Assembly: GCA_023264085.1 (NCBI GenBank)
Contig: JALQTF010000066.1
Span: forward strand, 1-25,833
Length of the DNA: 25,833 nt
Reading direction: 5' to 3'
Origin: Acholeplasmataceae bacterium
GTDB lineage: Bacteria; Bacillota_I; Bacilli_A; Acholeplasmatales; Acholeplasmataceae
The notes under the pieces were generated by a model, which did no database searches, had not been told where the DNA came from, and was given only the letters and a program-made list of their open reading frames with translations. The position numbers and the translations under genes are program-made. Shown piece by piece: positions 15,320-23,366 of this stretch (position 1 is its first letter; every line of letters begins with the position of its first letter).

Positions 15320-17438
15320 ATTAACATTTGAAGAAGATATTGTGTGTTCAATTGAAGGTTTGGACTGTGCTAATTGTGCTGCAAAAATTGAAATTCAATT
15401 GAACAAAACAGATGGAATAGAAGAAGCAAGAGTGGATTTTTTATCAGGGAAACTTATTTTATCATTATCAGGCTTAGCTGATAAAAATGAAGTCTTACAA
15501 AAAACACAAAAAATTATAGATAAAATCGAACCAGGTGTTAAAATTAGAGAACTGAGTAAAGAGAAAGATGACGATCATGATCATGACCAAGGAGAAGGAG
15601 TAAGTCTTCATGAAATGTTAAAACTCATCATAGGTATTCTTATCTTTGTTGGTGTTTTATTTATGAATAAATCATCTGTCTTTTATCTTCCTATGTTTAT
15701 AGTAAGCTATCTGTTAATAGGAGGAGAAGTAGTATTTCGAGCTTTTAGAAATATATTAAGGGGAAAAGTGTTTGATGAAAATTTCTTAATGACTATCGCG
15801 ACTATTGGAGCGTTTACTATAGGAGAATATCCTGAAGCTGTTGCGGTTATGTTATTTTATCAGGTAGGAGAACTATTCCAGGATATAGCAATAAATCGAT
15901 CAAGAAGATCGATTAAAAAACTTATGTCAATACGACCGGATGTTGCTTATGTAAAAATAGGTAATGAGGTTCAAGAAATCAAAGTTGAAGAAGTAAATGT
16001 GGATGATATTATTGTTATTAAACCAGGTGAAAGAGTTCCTTTAGATGGAATAATAATGGATGGTGATTCATCATTGGATACAAAAGCATTAACGGGTGAA
16101 TCAGTCCCTATGAATGTGACTGTAGGTGAACAGGTATTATCAGGTTGTATTAATATTAATGGGTTACTTACAGTTAAGGTTACAAAACTAGCAAGTGAGT
16201 CTACAGTTGCTAAAGTATTAGAATTAGTTGAAACTGCTACAAGTAAAAAGGCTCCAACTGAAAAATTCATTACAAAGTTTGCAAGAGTCTACACACCAAT
16301 TGTCACATTGTCAGCAGTGTTGCTTGCTATAATTCCTCCTCTAATTTTTCAAGTTGGAACATTTGAAGAATGGTTATATAGAGCTTTAATATTCTTAGTC
16401 ATATCATGCCCTTGTGCGCTAGTTGTATCTATACCATTAGGATTCTTTGGTGGGATAGGTGCAGCTTCAAAAAATGGAATATTAGTAAAAGGGGGAAACT
16501 ATTTAGAAGCACTAAATGAAATAGAGATTGCTGTATTTGATAAAACAGGAACACTAACTGAAGGGTCATTTAAAGTGACCCAAATTAATCCAGTTATTGA
16601 TATTTCAAAGGATGAATTGTTAGAAAAAACTGCATACGTTGAAAGTTTTTCAAATCATCCAATAGCTTTATCAGTTGTCAAAGAATATAACAAAAGCATT
16701 AAACAAGAAATTGTATCAGATATAAAAGAAATTTCAGGTCATGGTATAAAAGCTAAGGTTAATAGCGATGAAGTATTAGTAGGAAATGCTCGTTTAATGG
16801 AAAGAGAAAATATTTCATTTGAAGCATCATCTGCATTAGGATCTATCTTGTATATCGCTATTAATAAAAAATATGTTGGAAACATCGTTGTATCTGACCA
16901 AATTAAAATGGATTCAAAAGAAGCAATAAGACTATTAAAGGCATTAGGGGTTAAGAAAACCATAATGCTAACGGGAGATAAAAAATCTGTTGCAACTAGT
17001 GTTGGTAAAGCATTAGGATTAGATGAGATTCACGCTGAATTACTTCCTGAAGATAAATTAAATAAAGTCGAAGAATTTTTAAACCATAAGTCAAAACGAG
17101 GTAAACTCTTCTTTGTTGGAGATGGTATAAATGATACACCAGTACTTGCAAGAGCTGATATCGGGATTGCAATGGGTGGACTTGGTGCGGATGCTGCAAT
17201 TGATGTAGCAGATATTGTTATTATGACAGATGAGCCATCAAAAATTGTAACTGCGGTAAAAATTGCTAGACGAACAAGAAAAATTGTATGGCAGAACATT
17301 ATATTAGCATTAGGTATTAAAGCTTTCTTCTTAGTTCTTGGTGCATTCGGAATAGCAACAATGTGGGAAGCCGTTATTGCTGATGTAGGAGTCTCATTGA
17401 TAGCAATCCTAAATGCAATGAGGGTGCTAAAAAAATAG
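15267..17438 (+). CDS. cadA: P1B-type Zn/Cd/Pb-exporting ATPase (5' end disrupted)
   Basis: Pumps divalent soft metals out of the cell. The open frame begins with a GTG at 15267 that has no good ribosome site; the natural start is probably ATG 15221, now frameshifted. Another possible start is GTG 15312, preceded by AGAGG and overlapping the short upstream frame's stop. An intact HMA domain (GLDCANCAAKIE), an acidic/His linker (DDDHDHDQ), membrane helices, the CPC motif (Cys381, Cys383 from the GTG), the phosphorylation site DKTGT (Asp425), SNHPIA, MLTGD and VGDGINDTPVL are all present. The last helices carry IKAFFLVLG and DVGVSLIAILN, typical of the Zn/Cd/Pb subgroup. The final codons MRVLKK-stop lie inside an IS-end-like repeat. 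Confidence 0.92.
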   Translation: MQIKSKVSEIEDGVEVSELTFEEDIVCSIEGLDCANCAAKIEIQLNKTDGIEEARVDFLSGKLILSLSGLADKNEVLQKTQKIIDKIEPGVKIRELSKEKDDDHDHDQGEGVSLHEMLKLIIGILIFVGVLFMNKSSVFYLPMFIVSYLLIGGEVVFRAFRNILRGKVFDENFLMTIATIGAFTIGEYPEAVAVMLFYQVGELFQDIAINRSRRSIKKLMSIRPDVAYVKIGNEVQEIKVEEVNVDDIIVIKPGERVPLDGIIMDGDSSLDTKALTGESVPMNVTVGEQVLSGCININGLLTVKVTKLASESTVAKVLELVETATSKKAPTEKFITKFARVYTPIVTLSAVLLAIIPPLIFQVGTFEEWLYRALIFLVISCPCALVVSIPLGFFGGIGAASKNGILVKGGNYLEALNEIEIAVFDKTGTLTEGSFKVTQINPVIDISKDELLEKTAYVESFSNHPIALSVVKEYNKSIKQEIVSDIKEISGHGIKAKVNSDEVLVGNARLMERENISFEASSALGSILYIAINKKYVGNIVVSDQIKMDSKEAIRLLKALGVKKTIMLTGDKKSVATSVGKALGLDEIHAELLPEDKLNKVEEFLNHKSKRGKLFFVGDGINDTPVLARADIGIAMGGLGADAAIDVADIVIMTDEPSKIVTAVKIARRTRKIVWQNIILALGIKAFFLVLGAFGIATMWEAVIADVGVSLIAILNAMRVLKK

Positions 17439-17481
17439 GTAGGGTGTCAATTTGTAAAAGGATAGATAGCATCACACATAT
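17422..17481 (+). repeat. IS-end-like 60-bp repeat, copy A (overlaps cadA stop)
   Basis: Sixty bases align without gaps to 23409-23468 at 49 of 60 positions by hand count, in the same orientation. It contains GGGTGC at 17422 and GGGTGT at 17442, 20 bases apart, and ends in TAGCATCACACATAT. Multiple spaced repeats near a CA-ending tip resemble IS21-family ends; the family call is inference. The left edge of similarity falls inside the last codons of cadA. Confidence 0.7.
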
Positions 17482-17489
17482 TGAAAAGC

Positions 17490-17523
17490 ATAGGTTTGAT
17501 ACAATTGTATCAGGCCTTTTTTT
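17490..17523 (+). terminator. Terminator after cadA
   Basis: AGGTTTGATACAA pairs with TTGTATCAGGCCT as a 13-pair palindrome (two G-U pairs), followed by seven T. Its first 15 bases with the preceding AT (ATAGGTTTGATACAA) repeat those of the tRNA-Ser terminator at 14624, forming a direct repeat around the cadCA block. From here to 17736 I recognise no gene; the sequence is AT-rich and without a convincing frame on either strand. Confidence 0.75.
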
Positions 17524-17736
17524 CGCTATATAGGGCCATTTCTCTATTTGCCCAAATTAATAAAGCCTAAAAAGTCACTTTATTTTAGTCGATTTTTGCA
17601 TTTTTATAGAATTTCTACACGATTATAAATGGTTAAATAAGAGTACGCAATTCTGTGCAATTAAGATTCCTCAGTTTGATTCAGTTCAAGTTTATCTTTT
17701 TAAATTAATTATATCATTTGTTTTGAAACATTTTTC

Positions 17737-17765
17737 TTGACAAATAAAGTTAATAGGCGCATAAT
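17737..17765 (+). promoter_or_regulatory. Promoter of the csoR unit
   Basis: TTGACA at 17737-17742 and CATAAT at 17760-17765 with a 17-base spacer. The CsoR-type operator follows within six bases, so a bound repressor would cover the transcription start. Confidence 0.75.
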
Positions 17766-17770
17766 ATAGA

Positions 17771-17794
17771 TACCCCCCCATAGAGGGAGGGATA
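17771..17794 (+). promoter_or_regulatory. CsoR-type operator (C-tract/G-tract pseudopalindrome)
   Basis: A TACCCCCCC half, a short ATAGA centre and a GGGAGGGATA half form an imperfect inverted repeat of a C tract and a G tract flanked by TA. CsoR/RcnR-family repressors bind such GC tracts. It stands out strongly in this AT-rich window and lies just upstream of a csoR gene. Confidence 0.75.
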
Positions 17795-17809
17795 ATAGGA
17801 GACTGCTCG

Positions 17810-17930
17810 ATGAAAAAAACCATATTAGAAGTAAATGATTTGAAGAAAACGTATTTGATGAAAGGTGGCAGAAAGATTGATGTTATTCTTTGGTAGTAGA
17901 AGATTTGTAAGCATGAGTAAAAATAAATAA
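17810..17930 (+). pseudogene. Gutted ABC transporter gene (N-terminal ATPase remnant plus unrelated tail)
   Basis: ATG at 17810, with AGGAG upstream, starts MKKTILEVNDLKKTYLMKGG, the first strand of a LolD/MacB-type ABC ATPase, but it stops at TAG 17896 after 28 codons, before any Walker A motif. In another frame, bases 17883-17930 read FFGSRRFVSMSKNK and a stop, like the normal C-terminal end of a protein finishing just before the csoR ribosome site. This looks like an internal deletion that fused the head of an ABC ATPase gene to the tail of another gene. The tail is not recognised. Confidence 0.6.
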
Positions 17931-17944
17931 AGGAGGTTGGTAAG

Positions 17945-18205
17945 ATGCAAAAACATCAGAATGCATTAAAAACGATTAAAGTGGCGAGCGGACAAATTCA
18001 AAGTGTGGCTAAAATGATTGAAGAAGATAGATACTGTATGGATATTTCTATGCAGATTCAAGCCACTATTTCTCTTTTAAAGAAGGCACAAGCAACAATT
18101 TTAGGAGATCACTTAAATACGTGTGTTGTTGAATCAATTGAGCAAAATGATGCTAACCTCAAAGTCGAAGAAATCAATGCGTTAATCAAATCAATTTTAA
18201 AATAA
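17945..18205 (+). CDS. csoR: CsoR-family copper-sensing repressor
   Basis: All-helical tetrameric repressor that releases DNA when Cu(I) binds. The 86 residues hold the family core EEDRYCMDISMQI and GDHLNTCVVESI. Cys31, His56 and Cys60 match the Cys-His-Cys copper site of CsoR in identity and in spacing (25 and 4). This separates it from RcnR-type nickel sensors, which have His in place of the last Cys. A strong AGGAGG at 17931 precedes the ATG. It is downstream of its own type of operator and 120 bases before a copper ATPase gene, so it most likely controls copper export. Confidence 0.93.
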   Translation: MQKHQNALKTIKVASGQIQSVAKMIEEDRYCMDISMQIQATISLLKKAQATILGDHLNTCVVESIEQNDANLKVEEINALIKSILK

Positions 18206-18220
18206 GAACAATCCTACACA

Positions 18221-18249
18221 TTGTACTAAATAAATAATAAAAGTATAAT
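18221..18249 (+). promoter_or_regulatory. Probable promoter of the copB gene
   Basis: TTGTAC at 18221-18226 and TATAAT at 18244-18249 with a 17-base spacer, 77 bases before the ATPase ATG. No C-tract/G-tract operator lies beside it, so this promoter may not answer to CsoR directly. Confidence 0.55.
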
Positions 18250-18325
18250 TTTTAATTTTGACTGATTTATACAAAAAAAATTGATTTTAAAAAGCGTGTC
18301 AAGATCCTAGAAGGAGGGGAAAAAT

Positions 18326-20566
18326 ATGGATACAAAAAAAGAAAAGGTGACAAAAAAGAAAGTCGAAGGTAATCAACTTGAACATCATGGTGAGAACCAT
18401 CACCATGTATCGAATGATCATTGCGAAAGTGCAAGTCATGAACACCATCATCATGAAAAGATGAATAAAAACCATATGGAACACCATCATGTGGAAGAAA
18501 AGCATAAAGAGCATTTGCATGGTACAGATGATTATAATCACGAGCATCACCATAAACATCATCACCACAATGAACATGATGCACATATGCATGGACATGG
18601 CGGTCATGCTGGACACGACCATTCACATATGATTCAAGACTTTAAGAACAGATTTTTAGTTTCACTGATCTTAACAATACCAATTGTTTTATTGTCACCA
18701 ATGATTCAAGAGTGGTTTAACTTTACTTTAAGATTTACATACGACCAGTATGTTGCTTTTATCTTATCAACTATTTTATTGATATATGGCGGTAAACCAT
18801 TCTTCGTTGGTGCGTGGCATGAGCTAAAAGCCAAAAGTCCTGCAATGATGAGTCTCATTGCAGTTGCCATAACAATCGGATATACATACAGTTCAGCTGT
18901 GGTGTTTGGACTTACTGGGCATGATTTCTTTTGGGAAATTGCAACCTTGATTACCATCATGTTATTAGGGCACTGGTTAGAAATGAAATCATCAGTTGCA
19001 GCTACAAATGAATTAACGGCACTAACTAAACTCATGCCAAGTGAAGCAAACTTGATGATAGGATCAACTATTAAAACAGTCTCTGTATCAGAATTGAAAA
19101 TGGGTGATGTTGTTTTAGTTAAACCAGGAGATAAAGTACCGGTTGATGGTGTCATTATTGAAGGAACATCGACACTTGATGAATCGATGATTACAGGTGA
19201 ATCGGTACCAGTCAAAAAAGATGTGGAAGATCAAGTCATTGGTGGAACAATTAATGGTGATGGTGTCCTAAAGGTTAAAATCACCAAATTAGGATCAGAG
19301 ACTTATCTTCAACAAGTTATTACTTTAGTAGAAAATGCACAAAAAAATCGTTCTAAGATGCAAAGACTTGCAGATACCTTTGCTAAGTATCTGTTCTATT
19401 TATCCATGACATTTGCAATTGGTACCTCAATCTATTGGGGATTAAACGGTTACTCTACCGAATTCATACTTGAACGCGTTGTTACAGTTATTATTATTGC
19501 ATGTCCACATGCATTAGGGGTTGCAGTTCCACTTGTTACAAGTATCTCAACAACGATTGCTGCTAAAAATGGATTACTCATCAAAAATAGAAGTCGTTTT
19601 GAAACGGCAAGAAAAATAAACGCAGTTGTGTTTGATAAAACTGGAACATTGACAGAAGGTAAATTTTTTGTTGATCATATGCACGCATACATATTAGATG
19701 AAAAAGAAGTGCTTAATATTGCATATAATTTGGAAAAAAACTCCAATCATCCAATTGCTAAAGGTATTGTTTCATTTGCTAAAAACAAAAAAGCTCAAGA
19801 CTTATCAGTAGTAGGGTTCTCAAATGTACCAGGGGTAGGCGTCAAAGGAACCATAAACAACATACTATACCAAGCAGTTTCACCTGCTTATCTGAAAAAA
19901 GAGAAGATCAAATTTGATGAACAGCACGGACATCATATGAGTCAAAACGGACAAACCGTTATTTATATATTGAAAGAAAAAACGGTTGTTGGTACATTTG
20001 CACTTGAAGATAAAATCAAGGATGAAGCATATGAAGCAATTAACCAACTAAAAAAAGCGAATATTAGGTCAATACTTTTAACCGGTGATAATAGAATAGT
20101 TGCAGAAAATGTTGCTAAAAAATTAGGGATTGATGAAGTGATTGCTGAAGTTCTACCACATCAAAAAGCAGAAAAAATTCGTCAACTTAAAAGTGATGGA
20201 TATATAGTTGCGATGGCTGGAGATGGAATCAATGATGCTCCAGCACTCGTTGAAAGTGATTTGGGTATTGCAATAGGAGCAGGTACAGATGTTGCGATAG
20301 AATCTGCTGATATTGTATTAGTTAGATCCAATCCAAAAGACGTAGTCAATCTACTTAAGTTATCAAAAGCAACCTCAGACAAAATGATTCAAAATTTAAT
20401 TTGGGCAACCGGATATAACATTATCGCATTGCCACTTGCAGCCGGTGTGTTATATCAAGCGACAAGTTTCTTATTACCGCCAGCAATTGGAGCAATCCTT
20501 ATGTCATTATCTTCAATCATTGTTGCAATTAATGCTAAAACCCTGAAGATTAAACAAGTATCATAA
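18326..20566 (+). CDS. copB: CopB-type P1B copper ATPase with a very His-rich N-terminus
   Basis: Exports copper (possibly silver) across the membrane. Residues 1-102 are a hydrophilic metal-binding tail with 34 histidines, many in HHH or HHHH runs, and one cysteine (Cys33); there is no HMA domain. After it come the membrane helices, LGHWLEMKSS, the actuator TGESVPV, the CPH motif (Cys393-Pro-His395) that marks the CopB subgroup, the phosphorylation site DKTGT (Asp437), SNHPIA, LTGDN and AGDGINDAPAL. AAGGAGG lies eight bases before the ATG. It follows csoR by 120 bases, which carry their own promoter. A downstream hairpin at 20585-20612 has a long loop and is only a weak terminator candidate. 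Confidence 0.93.
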   Translation: MDTKKEKVTKKKVEGNQLEHHGENHHHVSNDHCESASHEHHHHEKMNKNHMEHHHVEEKHKEHLHGTDDYNHEHHHKHHHHNEHDAHMHGHGGHAGHDHSHMIQDFKNRFLVSLILTIPIVLLSPMIQEWFNFTLRFTYDQYVAFILSTILLIYGGKPFFVGAWHELKAKSPAMMSLIAVAITIGYTYSSAVVFGLTGHDFFWEIATLITIMLLGHWLEMKSSVAATNELTALTKLMPSEANLMIGSTIKTVSVSELKMGDVVLVKPGDKVPVDGVIIEGTSTLDESMITGESVPVKKDVEDQVIGGTINGDGVLKVKITKLGSETYLQQVITLVENAQKNRSKMQRLADTFAKYLFYLSMTFAIGTSIYWGLNGYSTEFILERVVTVIIIACPHALGVAVPLVTSISTTIAAKNGLLIKNRSRFETARKINAVVFDKTGTLTEGKFFVDHMHAYILDEKEVLNIAYNLEKNSNHPIAKGIVSFAKNKKAQDLSVVGFSNVPGVGVKGTINNILYQAVSPAYLKKEKIKFDEQHGHHMSQNGQTVIYILKEKTVVGTFALEDKIKDEAYEAINQLKKANIRSILLTGDNRIVAENVAKKLGIDEVIAEVLPHQKAEKIRQLKSDGYIVAMAGDGINDAPALVESDLGIAIGAGTDVAIESADIVLVRSNPKDVVNLLKLSKATSDKMIQNLIWATGYNIIALPLAAGVLYQATSFLLPPAIGAILMSLSSIIVAINAKTLKIKQVS

Positions 20567-20599
20567 TAAACATGTATCACAAAAAAGAGCAGATTTGAA

Positions 20600-21040
20600 T
20601 TGAATGTGCTCTTATTTGTTTCAACAAACGGCAGTATTGGTTACCACAAAGAAATCAAAGGGTATCAAATCTCTAGAAGTAAAAACCAGGATTTAGTTCT
20701 TAAGACACTAAAGAAAGCGATCAATCCAAAAGAAGATTTATCAAAGCTTCTCATACACTCTGATCAGGGTATCTTATATCAATCCCCTAAATATCGTAAT
20801 TACCTTAAAAATTTATCATTTATGCAATCCATGAGTGCTAAAGGGAATGCTTATGATGATGCAGTCATAGAAAGTTTCTTTGGGACACTTAAGTGTGAAG
20901 CAATCTATTTACAAAAGGTTAAATCATTGGCTGACTTAATTCGAACTATTAATGAATATATCTATTGGTATAATCACGAAAGAATTAAACTAACGCTAGG
21001 CGGGTATTCACCTATCCAATATAGACTCATGAATCAATGA
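20600..21040 (+). pseudogene. IS3-family transposase (OrfB) C-terminal remnant
   Basis: The frame has no proper start (TTG at 20600, no ribosome site). Clear similarity to the IS3/IS150 integrase core begins near residue 15: YHKEIKGYQISRSKNQDLVL, then IHSDQGILYQSPKYRNYL with the second catalytic Asp, SAKGNAYDDAVIESFFGTLK with the catalytic Glu, and the C-terminal YWYNHERIKLTLGGYSPIQYR. The first catalytic Asp and about half the protein are missing, so it cannot transpose. The 5' break lies near 20640. It separates the copper and mercury genes. No inverted repeat could be assigned in the 226 bases after it. Confidence 0.88.
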
Positions 21041-21249
21041 ATGATGTAATAACTACAAAGAACATAAAGTACAAGAAAATGGTATCAATTCAAATAATAA
21101 TATAACTAGATTGAATCAACCTACTCAACGAACTTTAGACAATTTTGACAACGAAAGAAAATATAACATATTTTTGATATATTAAACAAGAATAAAAGTA
21201 ATAAATAAATTTAAAATTTAAATGGATATGATAAGGAGTAAATCCTAGA

Positions 21250-21270
21250 ATGGAGAAAAAATACTTATGA
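21250..21270 (+). other. Possible six-residue leader frame overlapping the merA start
   Basis: AAGGAG at 21233-21238 is followed 11 bases later by ATG 21250, reading MEKKYL and stopping at TGA 21268-21270, which overlaps the merA ATG at 21267. This could couple merA translation to the leader. The spacing is long and the frame tiny, so it may be chance. Confidence 0.25.
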
Positions 21271-22901
21271 AAAAACTTAAGATGAAAATACAAGGGATGA
21301 CTTGTAAAGGTTGCGAGGGTCACATAGTGGAAGCACTTGAAAAAATAGGTGCAATAAATGTTAAAGCAAGTTTTCACAATGGAGAAGCAATATTTGAACT
21401 TCCAAAAGATACTGATGTCAAACTTTCAAAAATTGCGATAAATAATATTAAGTATCAAGCTGGAATGATAGAAGAAGTATCCTTTAATAAAAACGATAGT
21501 GATGATAGGATTTATGATATTATTATAATTGGATCTGGGGCTGCTGCTTTTTCTGCGGCAATTAAAGCAATAGAATACGGTGCAACAGTTGCTATTGTTG
21601 AACGTGGGGAAGTTGGAGGGACTTGTGTAAATGTAGGTTGCATTCCATCAAAAACGCTTCTTAGAGCAGGAGAAATCAATCAAGCAGCAAAGTCTAATCC
21701 ATTCATTGGCTTAAAAACAAATGCTCAAAAAGTGGATTTAGCAACTTTAGTAAAACAAAAAGATGAATTAGTCAATGAGCTTCGTAGTCAGAAATATATA
21801 AATTTAATCGATGAATACGGTATTGATTTAGTTAAAGGTGAAGCGAGATTTATTAATAAAACAACAATTGAAGTTAATGATAATAGATATATTGCAAAAA
21901 ATTATTTAATTGCTACTGGAGCATCGTCTTATATACCTAAAATTCATGGACTTGAATTTGTTGATTATTTAACAAGCACAACATTACTTGATTTAAAAGA
22001 AACACCAAGACGATTAACAGTGATTGGATCAGGATATATTGGATTAGAACTGGGGCAACTTTTTCATAATTTAGGTTCAAAAGTCACGATTATCCAAAGG
22101 GGAAAACAACTTTTGAAAAACTATGATCCTGAAATTTCAGATACTGTCGAAAAATCATTGATTGAACAAGGTATAGAACTTATTAAAGGTGTAGCTTACG
22201 AACGAATAGAACAAATTGGTGATATCAAAAAGGTTTATATTACAGTTGATGGTAAAAATGAGATTATTGAATCAGAACAATTATTGATTGCAACAGGAAG
22301 AAAACCTAATACAGACACTTTAAATTTAAGTGCTGCAGACGTTAATGTAGGAGAAAGCAATGAAATTATAATAGATGATTATGGAAGAACGAGTAACAAT
22401 AAAATCTATGCAGCTGGAGATGTTACTTTAGGACCACAATTTGTCTATGTGGCAGCATATGAAGGTGGAATTGTTACAGACAATGCTATAGGCGGATTAA
22501 ATAAAAAAATCGATTTATCGACTGTACCTGCAGTTACTTTTACAAACCCAGCAATTGCAACCGTTGGATTAACAGAGAAAGAAGCTAAAAATATAGGCTA
22601 TGATGTAAAAACTTCTGTAATCAATTTAAATTTAGTCCCCAGAGCAATAGTAAATCGTGAAACAACCGGCATATTTAAGTTGGTTGCAGATACAAGAACA
22701 CATAGAATACTAGGTGCACATATTGTATCTGAAAATGCAGGAGATGTTATTTATGCAGCATTACTAGCGGTAAAACATGGACTTACTATTGAAAATCTTA
22801 TAGATAGTCTTGCTCCATATTTAACAATGGCCGAGGGGTTAAAATTAGCAGCACTAGCGTTTGATAAAGATGTTTCAAAATTATCTTGTTGTGCAGGATG
22901 A
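21267..22901 (+). CDS. merA: Mercuric reductase with N-terminal HMA domain
   Basis: Cytoplasmic flavoenzyme that reduces Hg(II) to volatile Hg(0) with NADPH. The 544 residues start with an HMA-like domain (GMTCKGC, Cys13 and Cys16), followed by the FAD-binding IIIIGSGAAAFSAA, the redox-active pair in GGTCVNVGCIPSK (Cys120, Cys125), the NAD(P)-binding VIGSGYIGLELG, the second FAD motif YAAGDVT, and the C-terminal vicinal pair Cys541-Cys542 that hands Hg(II) to the active site. All catalytic cysteines are present, so it looks functional. A GGAG lies 11 bases upstream. No merR, transporter or merB is seen nearby; the flanks are IS relics. No clear promoter could be fixed; TTGACA at 21145 has only a poor -10 partner. 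Confidence 0.95.
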   Translation: MKKLKMKIQGMTCKGCEGHIVEALEKIGAINVKASFHNGEAIFELPKDTDVKLSKIAINNIKYQAGMIEEVSFNKNDSDDRIYDIIIIGSGAAAFSAAIKAIEYGATVAIVERGEVGGTCVNVGCIPSKTLLRAGEINQAAKSNPFIGLKTNAQKVDLATLVKQKDELVNELRSQKYINLIDEYGIDLVKGEARFINKTTIEVNDNRYIAKNYLIATGASSYIPKIHGLEFVDYLTSTTLLDLKETPRRLTVIGSGYIGLELGQLFHNLGSKVTIIQRGKQLLKNYDPEISDTVEKSLIEQGIELIKGVAYERIEQIGDIKKVYITVDGKNEIIESEQLLIATGRKPNTDTLNLSAADVNVGESNEIIIDDYGRTSNNKIYAAGDVTLGPQFVYVAAYEGGIVTDNAIGGLNKKIDLSTVPAVTFTNPAIATVGLTEKEAKNIGYDVKTSVINLNLVPRAIVNRETTGIFKLVADTRTHRILGAHIVSENAGDVIYAALLAVKHGLTIENLIDSLAPYLTMAEGLKLAALAFDKDVSKLSCCAG

Positions 22902-22961
22902 TACAATAAGTAATATGGATTGGAAGCAATATAACGTGTTTATAAATAATTTAATTTTAAA

Positions 22962-23036
22962 CTGGATGTTAAATTAAAGGAATTAAGTTATGCAAAGATA
23001 GCTGAAAATCATTATTTTGATAGACGTACAGTTTAG
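22962..23036 (+). pseudogene. Possible IstA-like (IS21) helix-turn-helix fragment
   Basis: The frame reads KLKELSYAKIAENHYFDRRTV and then TAG. This is the pattern of the N-terminal helix-turn-helix of IS21-type transposases (KxL...S...IA......RRTV). There is no start codon and the frame closes at once. The call is weak but fits the IS-end-like repeats at 23388-23468. Confidence 0.35.
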
Positions 23037-23148
23037 AAATCATAGTGTAAAATATTTTGTGTAAATGAAAATCTGAATATAATTAAAAAAGGAATCTCAC
23101 TTCAGTATAATAGAGTTGTCTAAAACCAATATACAAAGGAGATCCCTC

Positions 23149-23303
23149 ATGAATGATTTTACATTAGAAATCTTAAAAACGCTAGTCGAAGGTAAAGATA
23201 TTAAGGAAATTTTCAGATTTCATGTAGAAAGTGCTGTTAATCAACTACTACAATATGAACTTTGATAATTTCTAGACTCTACAAATATGATCGTAAAGGC
23301 TGC
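23149..23303 (+). pseudogene. IS256-family transposase N-terminal remnant
   Basis: With AAAGGAG upstream, ATG 23149 reads MNDFTLEILKTLVEGKD, then IKEIFRFHVESAVNQLLQYEL and a stop at 23265. This matches the opening of IS256/mutator-type transposases (EIFR.HLE.AVN.LL..EL). The usual continuation with YEKYDRxG appears in another frame as YKYDRKG at 23280-23300, so a frameshift and a large deletion have destroyed the gene. The whole stretch 22902-23476 holds only such relics and repeats. Confidence 0.72.
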
Positions 23304-23366
23304 TTCATATCAATATAGTGGGCATTTTAAGTAATAATGTCTTAACTTGAATAATATACTTCATAG

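Noticed and set aside
16996..17299. Minus-strand frames inside cadA
   Set aside because: Shadow frames of a clear P-type ATPase; no ribosome sites or known motifs.
17490..17516. Operator palindrome TGATACAATTGTATCA
   Set aside because: It is symmetric enough for a binding site, but its wider stem and following T run behind cadA make a terminator the simpler reading.
17520..17640. Possible minus-strand transposase tail in the gap after cadA
   Set aside because: Short readable pieces are interrupted by stops and match no family I can name.
18267..18626. Long minus-strand frames opposite the copB 5' end
   Set aside because: They arise because CAT/CAC histidine codons on the plus strand avoid stops on the minus strand; the copB frame has a strong ribosome site and family motifs.
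20585..20612. Terminator after copB
   Set aside because: A seven-pair AAGAGCA/TGCTCTT stem exists, but the loop is 14 bases and the T run is weak, and it overlaps the IS3 relic border.
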